43,830 bases of DNA from Syntrophorhabdus sp. (GTDB lineage: Bacteria > Desulfobacterota > Syntrophorhabdia > Syntrophorhabdales > Syntrophorhabdaceae). The stretch is from assembly GCA_012719415.1 (NCBI GenBank), contig JAAYAK010000315.1:1-43830 (forward strand), in the 5' to 3' direction. This document shows positions 32,095-40,725 of this stretch, piece by piece (positions within the stretch are counted from its first letter, which is position 1; every line of letters begins with the position of its first letter). The notes under the pieces are model-generated. The model was given only the letters and a program-made list of their open reading frames with translations, made no database searches and was not told the DNA's origin. The position numbers and the translations under genes are program-made.

Positions 32095-33339
32095 TTACGC
32101 CGCCTTCGTCGTAACGGCGGACAGCGTTTCCGTGTAGCATCGTTGATCACGGGTAAGGGCAAAGAACAACCGTACCAATTTCCTGGACAGGGCGATGAGC
32201 GCCTTCACCGGCGGCATTTTCCTTTCAAGAAACGCCCTGTATTCCCCGTTAAGCGGCATCCCCTTCTTCGCCTGGACGGTGGCTAGGATGAAGAGGATGT
32301 GGCGCAAGAGCGGCCGGCCCCTCTTCGAGATCCGGACCCTTCCCCTGTGTGTTCCCGAACTGATCTCGAAGAGGTTGAGCCCCGCCAGCTTGATGACCTC
32401 CTTCGAGGAGGTGTAGCGGGAGAGTCCACCCGTCTCACCGAGGATGATCGCGGCGCTCACCACCCCCACGCCCCTGAGGCTGAGGAGAAAGCGGGACTCG
32501 GGAACCTCGGCGAGGAGGTTTTCCATCTGTTTCTCGACCCCGGCTTTTTCATCCTGGAGCGTGAGGATCCTCCCGGCGGTGTTTCGTATCCCCGATGCGT
32601 ACGCTCCCCTTGCAACGGGGATACCGACGGTCTCCCCTGCCAGGGCATACAGTGTCTCCAGTTTCTTTATCTTGAGATTCTTGCATGATTGTTTGAGCCT
32701 TGCTGCCACTGCCGGCAATCCTGCGTCGATCAGATCCTCCGGCAGAGGATATAACCGGATAAGATGAAGGAATGTCTTGCCCCATGATTTCCTGAAGACG
32801 GTGAAGATCTCGGGGAAGACCGAATCAAGGAGACGGCGGAGGTAGTTTCTCTTCTGTGTAAGCTCCGTCACGATATGCTGCCTGATCCTCGTGAGTTCTC
32901 TCAGCTCCGCCATGGCACCCTCCGGCAGGACGCAGCTTAAGTACTTGCCGTAGCGCACAAGCTGGGCGATGATCCTTGTGTCCTTGGCGTCGGTTTTCCC
33001 CGGACTGTTGTCCTCGATCTCCTTTGCCCGCTTCGTATGGAGAGCGTTCACCAGGACGACCTTTAACCCTTTTCCTGCGAGCCACCGGGCAGGGACCTCC
33101 CAGTAGTGGCCTGTGGATTCCATGCCGATGATGGCCTCACCGGTGCCGCATTCTTCCTTCCAGAAGCATATGCGCTCGAGGAGGGCCTCGTATCCCTCCC
33201 GGGTGTTATGTAGTGAGAATGTTTTCGTGAAGCGTCCGTCAGGCATGAGGGCGACGGCCACATGGGTGTACTTGCCGATGTCGATGCCGACTATCACGGT
33301 GGGGCTGTTGACAATCATCCGCTTCCCTGCTTTACTCAT
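32095..33339 (-). CDS. IS110-family transposase (DEDD recombinase)
   Basis: A 414-residue transposase, full length for the family. N-terminal RuvC-like domain: VGIDIGKYTH (Asp20), GMESTGHYW (Glu74) and KTDAKDTRIIAQL (Asp117, Asp120), the DEDD set. C-terminal transposase_20 domain: LSLRGVGVVSAAIILGETG, then KLAGLNLFEISSGTHRGR and SKRGRPLLRHILF. ATG at 33339 follows GGAGGAGG; an upstream in-frame ATG lacks such a site. The gene appears intact, so the element may be active. IS110 elements have no classical inverted repeats, and exact ends cannot be set here. Confidence 0.95.
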   Translation of the reverse strand: MSKAGKRMIVNSPTVIVGIDIGKYTHVAVALMPDGRFTKTFSLHNTREGYEALLERICFWKEECGTGEAIIGMESTGHYWEVPARWLAGKGLKVVLVNALHTKRAKEIEDNSPGKTDAKDTRIIAQLVRYGKYLSCVLPEGAMAELRELTRIRQHIVTELTQKRNYLRRLLDSVFPEIFTVFRKSWGKTFLHLIRLYPLPEDLIDAGLPAVAARLKQSCKNLKIKKLETLYALAGETVGIPVARGAYASGIRNTAGRILTLQDEKAGVEKQMENLLAEVPESRFLLSLRGVGVVSAAIILGETGGLSRYTSSKEVIKLAGLNLFEISSGTHRGRVRISKRGRPLLRHILFILATVQAKKGMPLNGEYRAFLERKMPPVKALIALSRKLVRLFFALTRDQRCYTETLSAVTTKAA

Positions 33340-33592
33340 AATGGTTACCTCCTCCTTTGGGCTGTATGGTGATTTGGCGATTTCCATCAGCCTATCCGGT
33401 TGAGGTAACCTTTTCAATGTCCAGGTTTGGTTATAGCACTCTCAAGAAACCAAGAAACTCAAATGTAATCCCGAAAGGGAACACAGCGAGACCTTGCACT
33501 CGGAAATCTGGTTTCTTGGGGACGTCCCTCCGCCACCCCAAAGGAAAGAGAATGACCGCCCCGCATGCCTGCGTTTGCGGTCCATTGAGATG
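33340..33592. repeat. IS110 5' flank with 58-bp dispersed repeat, copy 2
   Basis: The repeat at 33462-33519 matches 24706-24763. Here it is bracketed by a 9-bp inverted repeat (CAAGAAACC at 33443-33451, GGTTTCTTG at 33510-33518), giving a small palindrome-ended unit. This is typical of the repeats into which IS110-type elements insert. No gene is seen in this stretch. Confidence 0.7.
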
Positions 33593-34102
33593 TCAACTTT
33601 TGTCCGCTGAGGGTCCGGGTGCCGGGGTGTCATTGTCGATGAAGGGGATCCCGTTGGCTTCCAGCCAGTCGGCCGCTGTCTCCTTCAGTTTTCCGTCATG
33701 GTATTTGTACCAGTCTTTTTCGATCCCCCGGCGGTGGATGGTGTCCCTGAACCGGCGGAAGGCCCCGCGGCCCTCGATTGCGTAGAGGAGGTCTCCCTTC
33801 AGGCCCTCGTCCTCAAGGGAGTAGCAAAAATCCTCCATGGTGCGATATTCGTCGATCTCGTATCTGCCGGGAAGCCCGATATAGTCATCGGAATCCATGA
33901 CCTCCCTCGCCCTGCGAACCTCTTCCCGCGCCCATTCGGGAACATCGTAGAGATCTTCCTCGTCCTGCGCCATCATCATGATGTCTTCGGTGAGACTCAC
34001 GACCTCTCCCGTCTTCCTGTTAAGGTATGACGACAGGGTATCGCTCGCCATGTCCAGTGCGTCGACGACGTCTCTAAGGGAAACGGGTTTCATATTGGTC
34101 AT
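33593..34102 (-). CDS. UPF0158 family protein
   Basis: A 169-residue acidic cytoplasmic protein matching the uncharacterised UPF0158 family: LDMASDTLSSYLNRKTGEVV near the start, YIGLPGRYEIDEYRTMEDF in the middle and AIEGRGAFRRFRDTI, WYKYHDGKLKETAADWLEAN at the end. The function of the family is not known. The start is either ATG 34102 or ATG 34093; neither has a strong ribosome site. It lies between the IS110 element and the DUF4143 ATPase gene and is transcribed away from the latter. Confidence 0.8.
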   Translation of the reverse strand: MTNMKPVSLRDVVDALDMASDTLSSYLNRKTGEVVSLTEDIMMMAQDEEDLYDVPEWAREEVRRAREVMDSDDYIGLPGRYEIDEYRTMEDFCYSLEDEGLKGDLLYAIEGRGAFRRFRDTIHRRGIEKDWYKYHDGKLKETAADWLEANGIPFIDNDTPAPGPSADKS

Positions 34103-34363
34103 ATTCTTATGCTACCGAAAGGGCACCGGATATTCAAATCTTTTCTCCATACACCCACCCCTGTTCATAGGTAACTTCCTGCTGAGGCTCTCCTTGAGCC
34201 CGAAGCTGTCCCGGTCACACTGAAGCCGGCAATCTTCGAGCAAAGATGCGAGAATCTGAAGGGCCCCGGAGTCTCCCCCAGGATGCCCCTGGAGTCCACT
34301 GTGATTCGGAATTCTCTTGACTAATCATCCGTATGGGCGCATTATGGGTATTATAATTCCATA
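34103..34363. promoter_or_regulatory. Palindromic promoter region of the DUF4143 ATPase gene
   Basis: CATTATGG (34340-34347) and CCATAATG (34359-34366) form an inverted repeat around TATAAT (34352-34357), with a third similar word CATAATGG at 34372. The TATAAT ends six bases before the ATG at 34364, so the transcript may be leaderless and controlled by a protein bound to the palindrome. No matching -35 was found. The rest of the gap holds nothing I can name. Confidence 0.5.
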
Positions 34364-35539
34364 ATGAGGCGCATAATGGAAGTAATAGGTAGATTATTCG
34401 ACCCACCTGCAAGCAGTTTCTTTCTCTTCGGACCCCGCGGAACGGGCAAATCGACCTTTGCCAAAGGCCTTTTTGGAGATGCCCTGGTCGTTGATCTTCT
34501 CGACCCTGAAAGGTCGAGGGCGCTTTCGGCCCGGCCCGAGATGCTCAAGGAAATGGTCGGCGGCCGTCAGGGAACCACGACCGTGCTGATAGACGAGATA
34601 CAGAAGATACCGGAGCTCCTTACGGTGGTGCACGGCCTGATAGAGAGCATGAGAACCGTGACCTTCGTTCTGACGGGCTCCAGCGCGCGGAAGCTCAAGC
34701 GTGCGGGGGTGGACCTTCTGGCGGGGAGGGCGCTTCTGTGTGAGATGCACCCCTTCATGGCCGTCGAGCTGGGGAAACGGTTCCGTCTTGAGGAGGCGCT
34801 TCGGTACGGTACCCTCCCCCTCGTGGTCGCAGCGGGGGAACCGGAGGCGGTACTGCGTTCCTACGCCGCCCTGTATCTGAGGGAAGAGGTCCAGATGGAG
34901 GGCCTTGTCCGGAACATCGGCAATTTTTCCCGTTTCCTCGAAGCCATCAGCTTTTCCCATGCTTCGATATTGAATGTCAGCAGCGTCGCCCAGGAGTGCG
35001 GTGTTGAACGCAAGACGGTGGAAGGCTATGTCGAGATACTGGAGGACATTCTCCTTAGCTGGCGCCTCCGGGTCTTCACGAAACGAGCCAAGAGACAACT
35101 TGCGGGCCATCCGAAGTTCTATCTCTTTGACGCCGGTGTTTTCCGGTCGCTGCGGCCCCGGGGGCCACTTGACCGGCCGGAGGAGATTGACGGCCAAGCA
35201 CTCGAAGGGCTCGTAGGCCAGCACCTAAAGGGATGGATGGCCTACTCGAAGGTCAAGCGGGAGCTGTTCTTCTGGAGGACCCGCTCCGGCGTGGAAGTCG
35301 ACTTCGTCGTCTACGGTCCCGACGGGATCTACGCGCTGGAGGTGAAAAACGCCGGGACCGTCCGCCCCGCGGACCTCAGAGGCCTCAAATCCTTCAAAGA
35401 GGAATACCGGGAGAGCAAGACCCTTCTGCTATATCGCGGAACGGAAAGACTGCTCAAAGGTGATGTGCTGTGCATACCCTGTGAGGAATTCCTCACCACC
35501 CTTCACCCGGACCACGACCTGAAGGAGCTATTCTTCTAG
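34364..35539 (+). CDS. AAA ATPase with DUF4143 domain
   Basis: A 391-residue protein of the AAA_14-DUF4143 family. Walker A is FGPRGTGKS (about 23-30) and Walker B is TTVLIDEIQKIP. The sensor segment is FVLTGSSARKLKR. The C-terminal half (about 200-391) is the DUF4143 domain, ending with a nuclease-like motif set: FFWRTRSGVEVDFVVYGPDGIYALEVKN (Glu/Asp-x-x-Lys of the PD-(D/E)XK type). These proteins are frequent in mobile and defence regions, but their job is unsettled. The start is ATG 34364 or ATG 34376. It is convergent with the efflux operon. Confidence 0.85.
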   Translation: MRRIMEVIGRLFDPPASSFFLFGPRGTGKSTFAKGLFGDALVVDLLDPERSRALSARPEMLKEMVGGRQGTTTVLIDEIQKIPELLTVVHGLIESMRTVTFVLTGSSARKLKRAGVDLLAGRALLCEMHPFMAVELGKRFRLEEALRYGTLPLVVAAGEPEAVLRSYAALYLREEVQMEGLVRNIGNFSRFLEAISFSHASILNVSSVAQECGVERKTVEGYVEILEDILLSWRLRVFTKRAKRQLAGHPKFYLFDAGVFRSLRPRGPLDRPEEIDGQALEGLVGQHLKGWMAYSKVKRELFFWRTRSGVEVDFVVYGPDGIYALEVKNAGTVRPADLRGLKSFKEEYRESKTLLLYRGTERLLKGDVLCIPCEEFLTTLHPDHDLKELFF

Positions 35540-35708
35540 CACATCCCCGGGAACCGGGACTTCGGGGTTCTTAGAACTTTCACATTCCCCTGCTTCTTGA
35601 GGCTCGTTTGAGAAAGTTATTTTCTTGTTAACGAGCGTCCCTCGTGGGGTCCCTCGGGGTCCTTGTTAACGAATGTCCCCCTGGGGTCCTCAAAGTTCTG
35701 CTTCACGG
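35540..35708. repeat. Short direct repeats between convergent units
   Basis: Two related copies of CTTGTTAACGAxyGTCCC...GGGGTCC occur at about 35625-35652 and 35661-35688. A similar TTAACGAACGTCCCC word is at about 25220. They look like debris of a dispersed repeat. No terminator is obvious. Confidence 0.5.
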
Positions 35709-37154
35709 TCAATCGAAAACCTGGTTATCGGGGGACTGATCCTGAGGTGCCAGGCCCTCCCACCCTCCTCCGAGAGCCTTTATAAGTTGCACGGTGGCTA
35801 TGTTTCGTGAGGCCAGGTTCTGTACGACTGAGCGTTCAGCCTGGAGTAACGTGCGTTCGGCATCCACCACGTCGAGATACCCGATCATGCCGCCGTGCAG
35901 ACGCTGACGAAAATAATCCGACGTTCGTTTCGCTGCGCCTTTTGCCCGCAGCAAAGCGGACTCCTGAACACTGTACTCACGGATGTTTACGAGCGCGTTT
36001 TCCACATCACGGAAGGCCGCCAGCACGCCCTGGCGATAAGCGGCCACGGCTTGTTTATACCGGGCTTCGGCGGCCTTAAGATTTGCCCGGTTCCTGCCCC
36101 CTGAGAAAATCGGTAGTGATACGCTCGGACCAATAGACCACAAACGGCCATCCCAGGTAAACAAGTCTCTGAGCTCGATGCTCTCGAGCCCCGCCGCACC
36201 GGTCAACTTGATCGTGGGCAGGAATGCAGCCTTGGCGACGCCAATCTCGGCGCATCTGCCGGCGGCAGTGCGCTCGGCCTCGACTATATCTGGCCGACGC
36301 AGCAAAAGTTGGGAAGGGAGCCCGGCGGGAATTTTCGGCGGCGGTGCGAGTGAATCAGACCTCGGTTCGATAGCAAAAGAGGATGCCGTCTCACCGCACA
36401 AGAGGGCCAGGGCATTCTCATACAGCCCACGACGTCGTCGCGCATTGCTCAAATCGGATTGCACGTTGGCGTGTTCGTTTTCCGCACGGCTCACGTCGGC
36501 GGGGAGAGCGAGACCATGGTCAAGTCGGGTCTGATTTACCGCAAGCGCGTTTTTTCTCAGTAACAGAGCGCGTTGGAGAATCTCAATCTCTGAATCCAGC
36601 GAGCGCAACCTGAAATAGTTGTCAGCTAAGTCAGCGGTGAGGTTGAGCATTATGGTGTCTCGTGCGGCTTCAATGGCATCCGCCCGGGCTTGGGCAGATT
36701 GGATGCTCCGTTTCACGCGTCCCCACAAATCGAGCTCATAGCCAGCATCAAGGGAGGCGCGGAAATAATCTTCTTCCAGCTGAGCCAGATCACCTGCTGC
36801 AATATTGCCCTGTGAGCCATGGGCTGAGTACCGAGAGCGCTCCACCGAGGAATTGAGGTTCAACGATGGATACCTGTCAGCCTTTGCCAGGCGCAGGTTC
36901 GCCCGGTTTTCATCGACACGGGCTATGGCTTCCAGCAAGTTCTGGTTTGCACCAATCGCGCGACGTTGGAGATCATTCAATGTTTCATCCCCAAAGATCG
37001 TCCACCAGTCTCTGGGAATGCTCTGGATAAGCGTGTTGGTTTGTTGTCCTTTCCAGGTTGCTGGCGTTTCCATCGATGGAGGTTTGACCTCCGGGCCGAC
37101 GACCGCGCAGCCGGCGATCAATAAGGCCAGACAGACAGTGATAGTTGTTTTCAT
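35709..37154 (-). CDS. Outer-membrane efflux lipoprotein (NodT/OprM/TolC family)
   Basis: A 481-residue outer-membrane factor. The lipobox LLIAGC places the acylated Cys at residue 16. The mature protein shows the two-fold TolC repeat: N-terminal WWTIFGDETLNDLQRRAIGAN and RVDENRANLRLAKADRYPSL, then LLRRPDIVEAERTAAGRCAEIGVAKAAFLPTIKL, and YRQGVLAAFRDVENALV near the end. It forms a trimer channel across the outer membrane and periplasm that joins the membrane-fusion protein. It is ten bases after the fusion-protein gene and is the last gene of the operon. Such ABC-type tripartite pumps export antibiotics, siderophores or other amphipathic molecules. Confidence 0.9.
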   Translation of the reverse strand: MKTTITVCLALLIAGCAVVGPEVKPPSMETPATWKGQQTNTLIQSIPRDWWTIFGDETLNDLQRRAIGANQNLLEAIARVDENRANLRLAKADRYPSLNLNSSVERSRYSAHGSQGNIAAGDLAQLEEDYFRASLDAGYELDLWGRVKRSIQSAQARADAIEAARDTIMLNLTADLADNYFRLRSLDSEIEILQRALLLRKNALAVNQTRLDHGLALPADVSRAENEHANVQSDLSNARRRRGLYENALALLCGETASSFAIEPRSDSLAPPPKIPAGLPSQLLLRRPDIVEAERTAAGRCAEIGVAKAAFLPTIKLTGAAGLESIELRDLFTWDGRLWSIGPSVSLPIFSGGRNRANLKAAEARYKQAVAAYRQGVLAAFRDVENALVNIREYSVQESALLRAKGAAKRTSDYFRQRLHGGMIGYLDVVDAERTLLQAERSVVQNLASRNIATVQLIKALGGGWEGLAPQDQSPDNQVFD

Positions 37155-37164
37155 TGCGTGCGCC

Positions 37165-38055
37165 TCATTCCTCGATGAACAGATTCATCTGCTGCCCCAC
37201 GTAAATGCGGCGGTTTAGATCGTTGGGAAATTTGTAGATGACCTGAAGGACGCGCGTGTCCACACGCTCGGCACTCGAACCGGTCAGGTTGCGTTTCGGC
37301 GTAACGTACGGCTCGATGCGGACAAACTCCATCCTGATGGGATTCTGGGTGTCCCCCTTCAGGTAGCCAACGGCCTTGCTGGCTGGCTTTACCCGTGGCG
37401 CAAGCTGTTCGTCCACATCGGCGCGTACCTGGAGTTCAGTAATCGAACCAAGCAGCATCGGCGCAGGGCTTGAGCCGGATATGGCAAACTCTCCGGGGCG
37501 GGTGTTCACCTGCAGGACCGTCCCGCTGATCGGAGCGCGCACAGTAAGTCGCTCAATCAGAGTCTTTGTGTGGTTGACCGCAGCGCGAGCTAGTTCGACG
37601 CGGGCTTGAGCGATCGCAAACTCATCGCGGCGCGTCTCTGCTTCCTCCTTCGACACTCCGCTCATGGGGAGTAACGCCTCGGTGCGTTCGTGCTGGTGGC
37701 GAGCTTTGACCAACTCGGCTTTCCGTACTAAAAGATCCGCCTGCTCGGTACGGAGTTCAGCCTGGAGACCACGGTCGTCAAGTCGCAACAGGGGCGCGCC
37801 CGCTTTTACCTTGTCCCATTCTCTTACAAAGATCTCCATGACCAGCGCCGACGCAGGCACAGCGATGCTCGTGTTCTCACGCAACGCTTCGACCATACCC
37901 GCCGCAGCAATGACGTGGTCTGCCGGCTTTTGCGCAGGCGGGGCAGGTGGTGGTGGCACAGGCTCGACTGTTGTTGTCTTGTAGACCATGAAAATGACGG
38001 TCGCTATACCGATCAGTGCGATCCAAAGGGAAAGTTTTCGCCATTGCGTTGACAT
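37165..38055 (-). CDS. HlyD-family membrane-fusion protein (efflux adaptor)
   Basis: A 296-residue periplasmic adaptor with an N-terminal anchor (LSLWIALIGIATVIFMVY) and a proline-rich linker. The core has the lipoyl/barrel-sandwich split: VPASALVMEIFVREWDKVKAG, a coiled-coil hairpin (LRTEQADLLVRKAELVKARHQ ... AQARVELARAAVNHTKTLI) and the return LTVRAPISGTVLQVNTRPGEF. The beta-barrel follows (LQVRADVDEQLAPRV). It links the FtsX/ATPase pump to the outer-membrane factor. It lies three bases after the ATPase gene and ten before the channel gene. The layout resembles DevB/MacA. Confidence 0.88.
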   Translation of the reverse strand: MSTQWRKLSLWIALIGIATVIFMVYKTTTVEPVPPPPAPPAQKPADHVIAAAGMVEALRENTSIAVPASALVMEIFVREWDKVKAGAPLLRLDDRGLQAELRTEQADLLVRKAELVKARHQHERTEALLPMSGVSKEEAETRRDEFAIAQARVELARAAVNHTKTLIERLTVRAPISGTVLQVNTRPGEFAISGSSPAPMLLGSITELQVRADVDEQLAPRVKPASKAVGYLKGDTQNPIRMEFVRIEPYVTPKRNLTGSSAERVDTRVLQVIYKFPNDLNRRIYVGQQMNLFIEE

Positions 38056-38058
38056 GAT

Positions 38059-38799
38059 TCACCTCGTTTCAGGAATTGCAGCGTGCTCCGAAGACGTTAC
38101 CCGCAGGATTCGTCCGTCTTCCATCTCCGCAATGCGGTCGGCATAATTGTAAATGCGTGGGTCGTGTGTAACGACAATGACGGTACGTCGACCGACATTG
38201 GCTACGTGAAGCAAGAGATCCATCACCTGTTGGCCGCTTACTGAGTCAAGCGCTGAAGTCGGTTCGTCGCAAACGATAAGAGAAGGGTCGTGCACAAGTG
38301 CCCGCGCAATGGCGACGCGCTGCTGTTGCCCGCCGGAGAGGCGCCCGGGCCGTTCATTTGCTTTTTCCGGGATACCGACCCGAGCAAGGATTTCCTTCGC
38401 GCGCTTGATTGCCTTGCCTGCCGGAAGGCCTTGAATACGCAATGGAACAGCGACATTCTCGGCAACGGTCAGTGTCGGGAACAAGTTGAACTGCTGGAAG
38501 ATGAACCCGACGTTACAGGAGCGAAAGCGTGTGATCGCCGAATCAGGCAACCTGTGCAAATCCTGCCCGAGAGCATACACCTCGCCGGAGTCCGCGTGCA
38601 AGGTGCCGCATAGCACGGAAAGAAGCGTGGTTTTGCCGCAGCCGGACGGCCCGACGACGAAGATCATCTCGCCGACCAGCGCGGCGAACTCGACCTGTTT
38701 GAGAACGGGCGTGACCTGGTCGCCGATTTGGAACGATTTGTCCACGCCGGACAGGCGAACTGCAACTTCCGGTTCAATAGTTGATAAAGAATTATCCAT
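38059..38799 (-). CDS. ABC transporter ATPase (MacB/DevA/LolD type)
   Basis: A 246-residue ATPase of the lipoprotein/peptide efflux group. Walker A is [12 protein letters not shown], the Q-loop is [13 protein letters not shown], the signature is [15 protein letters not shown], Walker B is [12 protein letters not shown] and the H-loop is VVTHDPRIY. It couples ATP hydrolysis to the separate FtsX-type permease encoded just upstream, six bases away. It is a stand-alone ATPase, unlike fused MacB. Substrate is not predictable. Confidence 0.92.
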   Translation of the reverse strand: MDNSLSTIEPEVAVRLSGVDKSFQIGDQVTPVLKQVEFAALVGEMIFVVGPSGCGKTTLLSVLCGTLHADSGEVYALGQDLHRLPDSAITRFRSCNVGFIFQQFNLFPTLTVAENVAVPLRIQGLPAGKAIKRAKEILARVGIPEKANERPGRLSGGQQQRVAIARALVHDPSLIVCDEPTSALDSVSGQQVMDLLLHVANVGRRTVIVVTHDPRIYNYADRIAEMEDGRILRVTSSEHAAIPETR

Positions 38800-38805
38800 A
38801 GATCC

Positions 38806-39945
38806 TCAGCTTCGAAATACAATGGCCGGTTCTATGCGCGTCACGCGCCACACGCTCAAAAGTGCTGTGGCCATGCATATAAGCATAATTGCAACGAATA
38901 CGATCACCGGGATAGGCCAGAGCATTACCATCGGCGCGCTGCCTTCCGGTATTAAGGAGAAAAATGTACTTATCAATCCCACCCCCAACCCGAATCCCGC
39001 AAAGCCGACGATTCCCGCCTGCGCCATAATCATCATGGTCAGTGTACGGTTGCCGACCCCCATCGCTTTCAACGCACCGAGGTGCCGGGTGTTTTCCAGC
39101 ACGAAAGTGTAGAATGTCTGCCCGGATACTCCCAGACCGATGATGAAACCAACGCCAACCATCAGTCCCACGACGATCGGAATCGGACTATGGATCAGCA
39201 TCCAGCGTATGCTCATTTCCTTGAATTCAGTTTCTGAAACCGCCTTCAAACCGGTCTCCTCGGAGATGGCGCGAGCGACCTCTCCAATCGGATTGCCGGG
39301 CGCGGGGGCCGCCAAAATATGTGTCAGCATTTTGCGCTGGCCAGGAGCATATTCCTTTGCTCTGTCCCACGTCGTGAAAACATACACCGCTCCCTGCATG
39401 CCCGGGGTCACTTTCGCTATCCCCACAATAACGGCTTCGCGGTCATTCATTTCAAAGACATCGCCGAGTCCGAGGCGCACTCCGCGTTGCTCTTTCATCT
39501 TCGCAACAAATTGGTCATCCACAATGACGCCTTGCGCACGACGCAGATCGAGTAAACTTCCATCGACAATGTTAGTCGGCGCTCCGGCTAGCGTGTCGGC
39601 ATCGAGACCGACCAGCGTCACCGATTGGGTCGCACCTCCTCCGAGCAGCCTGGCCTGTGTACTCCCGACATAAAGAGGTGCGGCCCATTCTACACTTTCG
39701 ACCGAGCGCACGCGGTCAACGTCCGTATCCCGCAACGGTTGATTGTCGCCGATATGCTGCACGAGCGGATCAATTACCCAAATCGGGGCGCGGATGTTTG
39801 TGGCCGTGGCATAGGAAAAAGTGAGAAGACCGCAGAATATCGCCATTCCTTGCGTCAGCAGGATGGTTGCGAAGCATATTCCGCTCACCAGCATCGCGTA
39901 TTTGCCGCGCTCGCCGAAAAGCATTTTGAGGGCTATATCTGTCAT
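38806..39945 (-). CDS. FtsX-family ABC transporter permease
   Basis: A 379-residue permease with one membrane segment near the N-terminus (MLVSGICFATILLTQGMAIF), a large periplasmic domain (residues 45-245) and three more segments near the C-terminus (IPIVVGLMVGVGFIIGLGVSG; GIVGFAGFGLGVGLISTFF; IPVIVFVAIMLICMATALLSV). This four-segment MacB/DevC topology supports mechanotransmission rather than classical transport. It begins after the beta-barrel-like protein gene, 13 bases away, and is six bases before the ATPase gene. Confidence 0.9.
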   Translation of the reverse strand: MTDIALKMLFGERGKYAMLVSGICFATILLTQGMAIFCGLLTFSYATATNIRAPIWVIDPLVQHIGDNQPLRDTDVDRVRSVESVEWAAPLYVGSTQARLLGGGATQSVTLVGLDADTLAGAPTNIVDGSLLDLRRAQGVIVDDQFVAKMKEQRGVRLGLGDVFEMNDREAVIVGIAKVTPGMQGAVYVFTTWDRAKEYAPGQRKMLTHILAAPAPGNPIGEVARAISEETGLKAVSETEFKEMSIRWMLIHSPIPIVVGLMVGVGFIIGLGVSGQTFYTFVLENTRHLGALKAMGVGNRTLTMMIMAQAGIVGFAGFGLGVGLISTFFSLIPEGSAPMVMLWPIPVIVFVAIMLICMATALLSVWRVTRIEPAIVFRS

Positions 39946-39958
39946 AGTATTCAGAGAC

Positions 39959-40633
39959 TCAGGCTGAGGGCAAGACCCACTCAGGGAGCGGGATCAACTC
40001 CACGCGGTCGTCAGTTCCTGCGCAATCTATCTGGCGGTTCACCGGGTACCCGAGGTTCGCTTTCACGCTCGGGGTTTTGCTGATACGATGAGTAACTCCC
40101 GCACCGATGCGGATATCGCGGTAGGTGCCGAGGGCGTCATTGTATTGCGGCAGAACGACGGATGTGCCGAGCGAATCGTCGGTGCGGAACGTCACCATGT
40201 TCAAGTCCGCTCCGACGCGAGAACTCCAGTGGTCGTTGGGCCGATAATTCAGACCGGCGCCGAATTGGAGTGTATGGATATCCTCGGGAGCAGTCACTCC
40301 CGCCAGCGAACTCAGGGACAGGTTCTGCGATCGCAACTCCAGCGGGATGCTCCAGTGTTGGTTCAAGCGGGCGCGAGTCCTAGGACCAAGGCTCACGTTG
40401 CAAGCATCACTGTCGCCAAAATCGGAACCGCGGAATGTTGCTTTGCCGACCGTCGCGAAGGAAGATTCCAGCGTCACATCGAACAACGGCAGACGTCTGT
40501 TCGATTCCCGGACTACATTTTGTCGAGGAGTCACGCCGAATTGCGTTGTTTCGGCAGTCACGACTGAAGGCGTGACAACAATCGCGATCCAGGCGACGGC
40601 TACCGCAGAGAGGCTGGATAAATCACGCTTCAT
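39959..40633 (-). CDS. Exported protein, probable outer-membrane beta-barrel, first gene of the efflux operon
   Basis: A 224-residue protein with a signal peptide (MKRDLSSLSAVAVAWIAIVV, cleavage near VTAET). The mature part has alternating hydrophobic/polar strands, such as LFDVTLESSFATVGKATF, TLQFGAGLNYRPNDHWSSRV, DLNMVTFRTDD and DIRIGAGVTHRISKTPSV, typical of a small outer-membrane barrel. The start at 40633 has GGAG nine bases upstream. It is directly behind the TetR operator at 40689. No specific family is recognised; it resembles proteins annotated as DUF6268-like barrels, which is a weak match. It may help the pump or monitor the outer membrane. Confidence 0.6.
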   Translation of the reverse strand: MKRDLSSLSAVAVAWIAIVVTPSVVTAETTQFGVTPRQNVVRESNRRLPLFDVTLESSFATVGKATFRGSDFGDSDACNVSLGPRTRARLNQHWSIPLELRSQNLSLSSLAGVTAPEDIHTLQFGAGLNYRPNDHWSSRVGADLNMVTFRTDDSLGTSVVLPQYNDALGTYRDIRIGAGVTHRISKTPSVKANLGYPVNRQIDCAGTDDRVELIPLPEWVLPSA

Positions 40634-40688
40634 CGAGTTGTTTCTCCTTCGTTGTTTGGACGTCCTGATCACGCCTAAGATATTAGGT

Positions 40689-40698
40689 CATACGTATG
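40689..40698. promoter_or_regulatory. TetR operator upstream of the efflux operon
   Basis: The palindrome CATACGTATG lies 55 bases upstream of the first efflux gene. On the minus strand it is part of TAATACATACGTATGA, which is identical over 16 bp to the site in the tetR promoter. A possible TTGTGC -35 and TATGAC -10 (17-bp spacing) overlap it. Confidence 0.75.
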
Positions 40699-40725
40699 TA
40701 TTATCTACAGGCACAATAAATCTTC

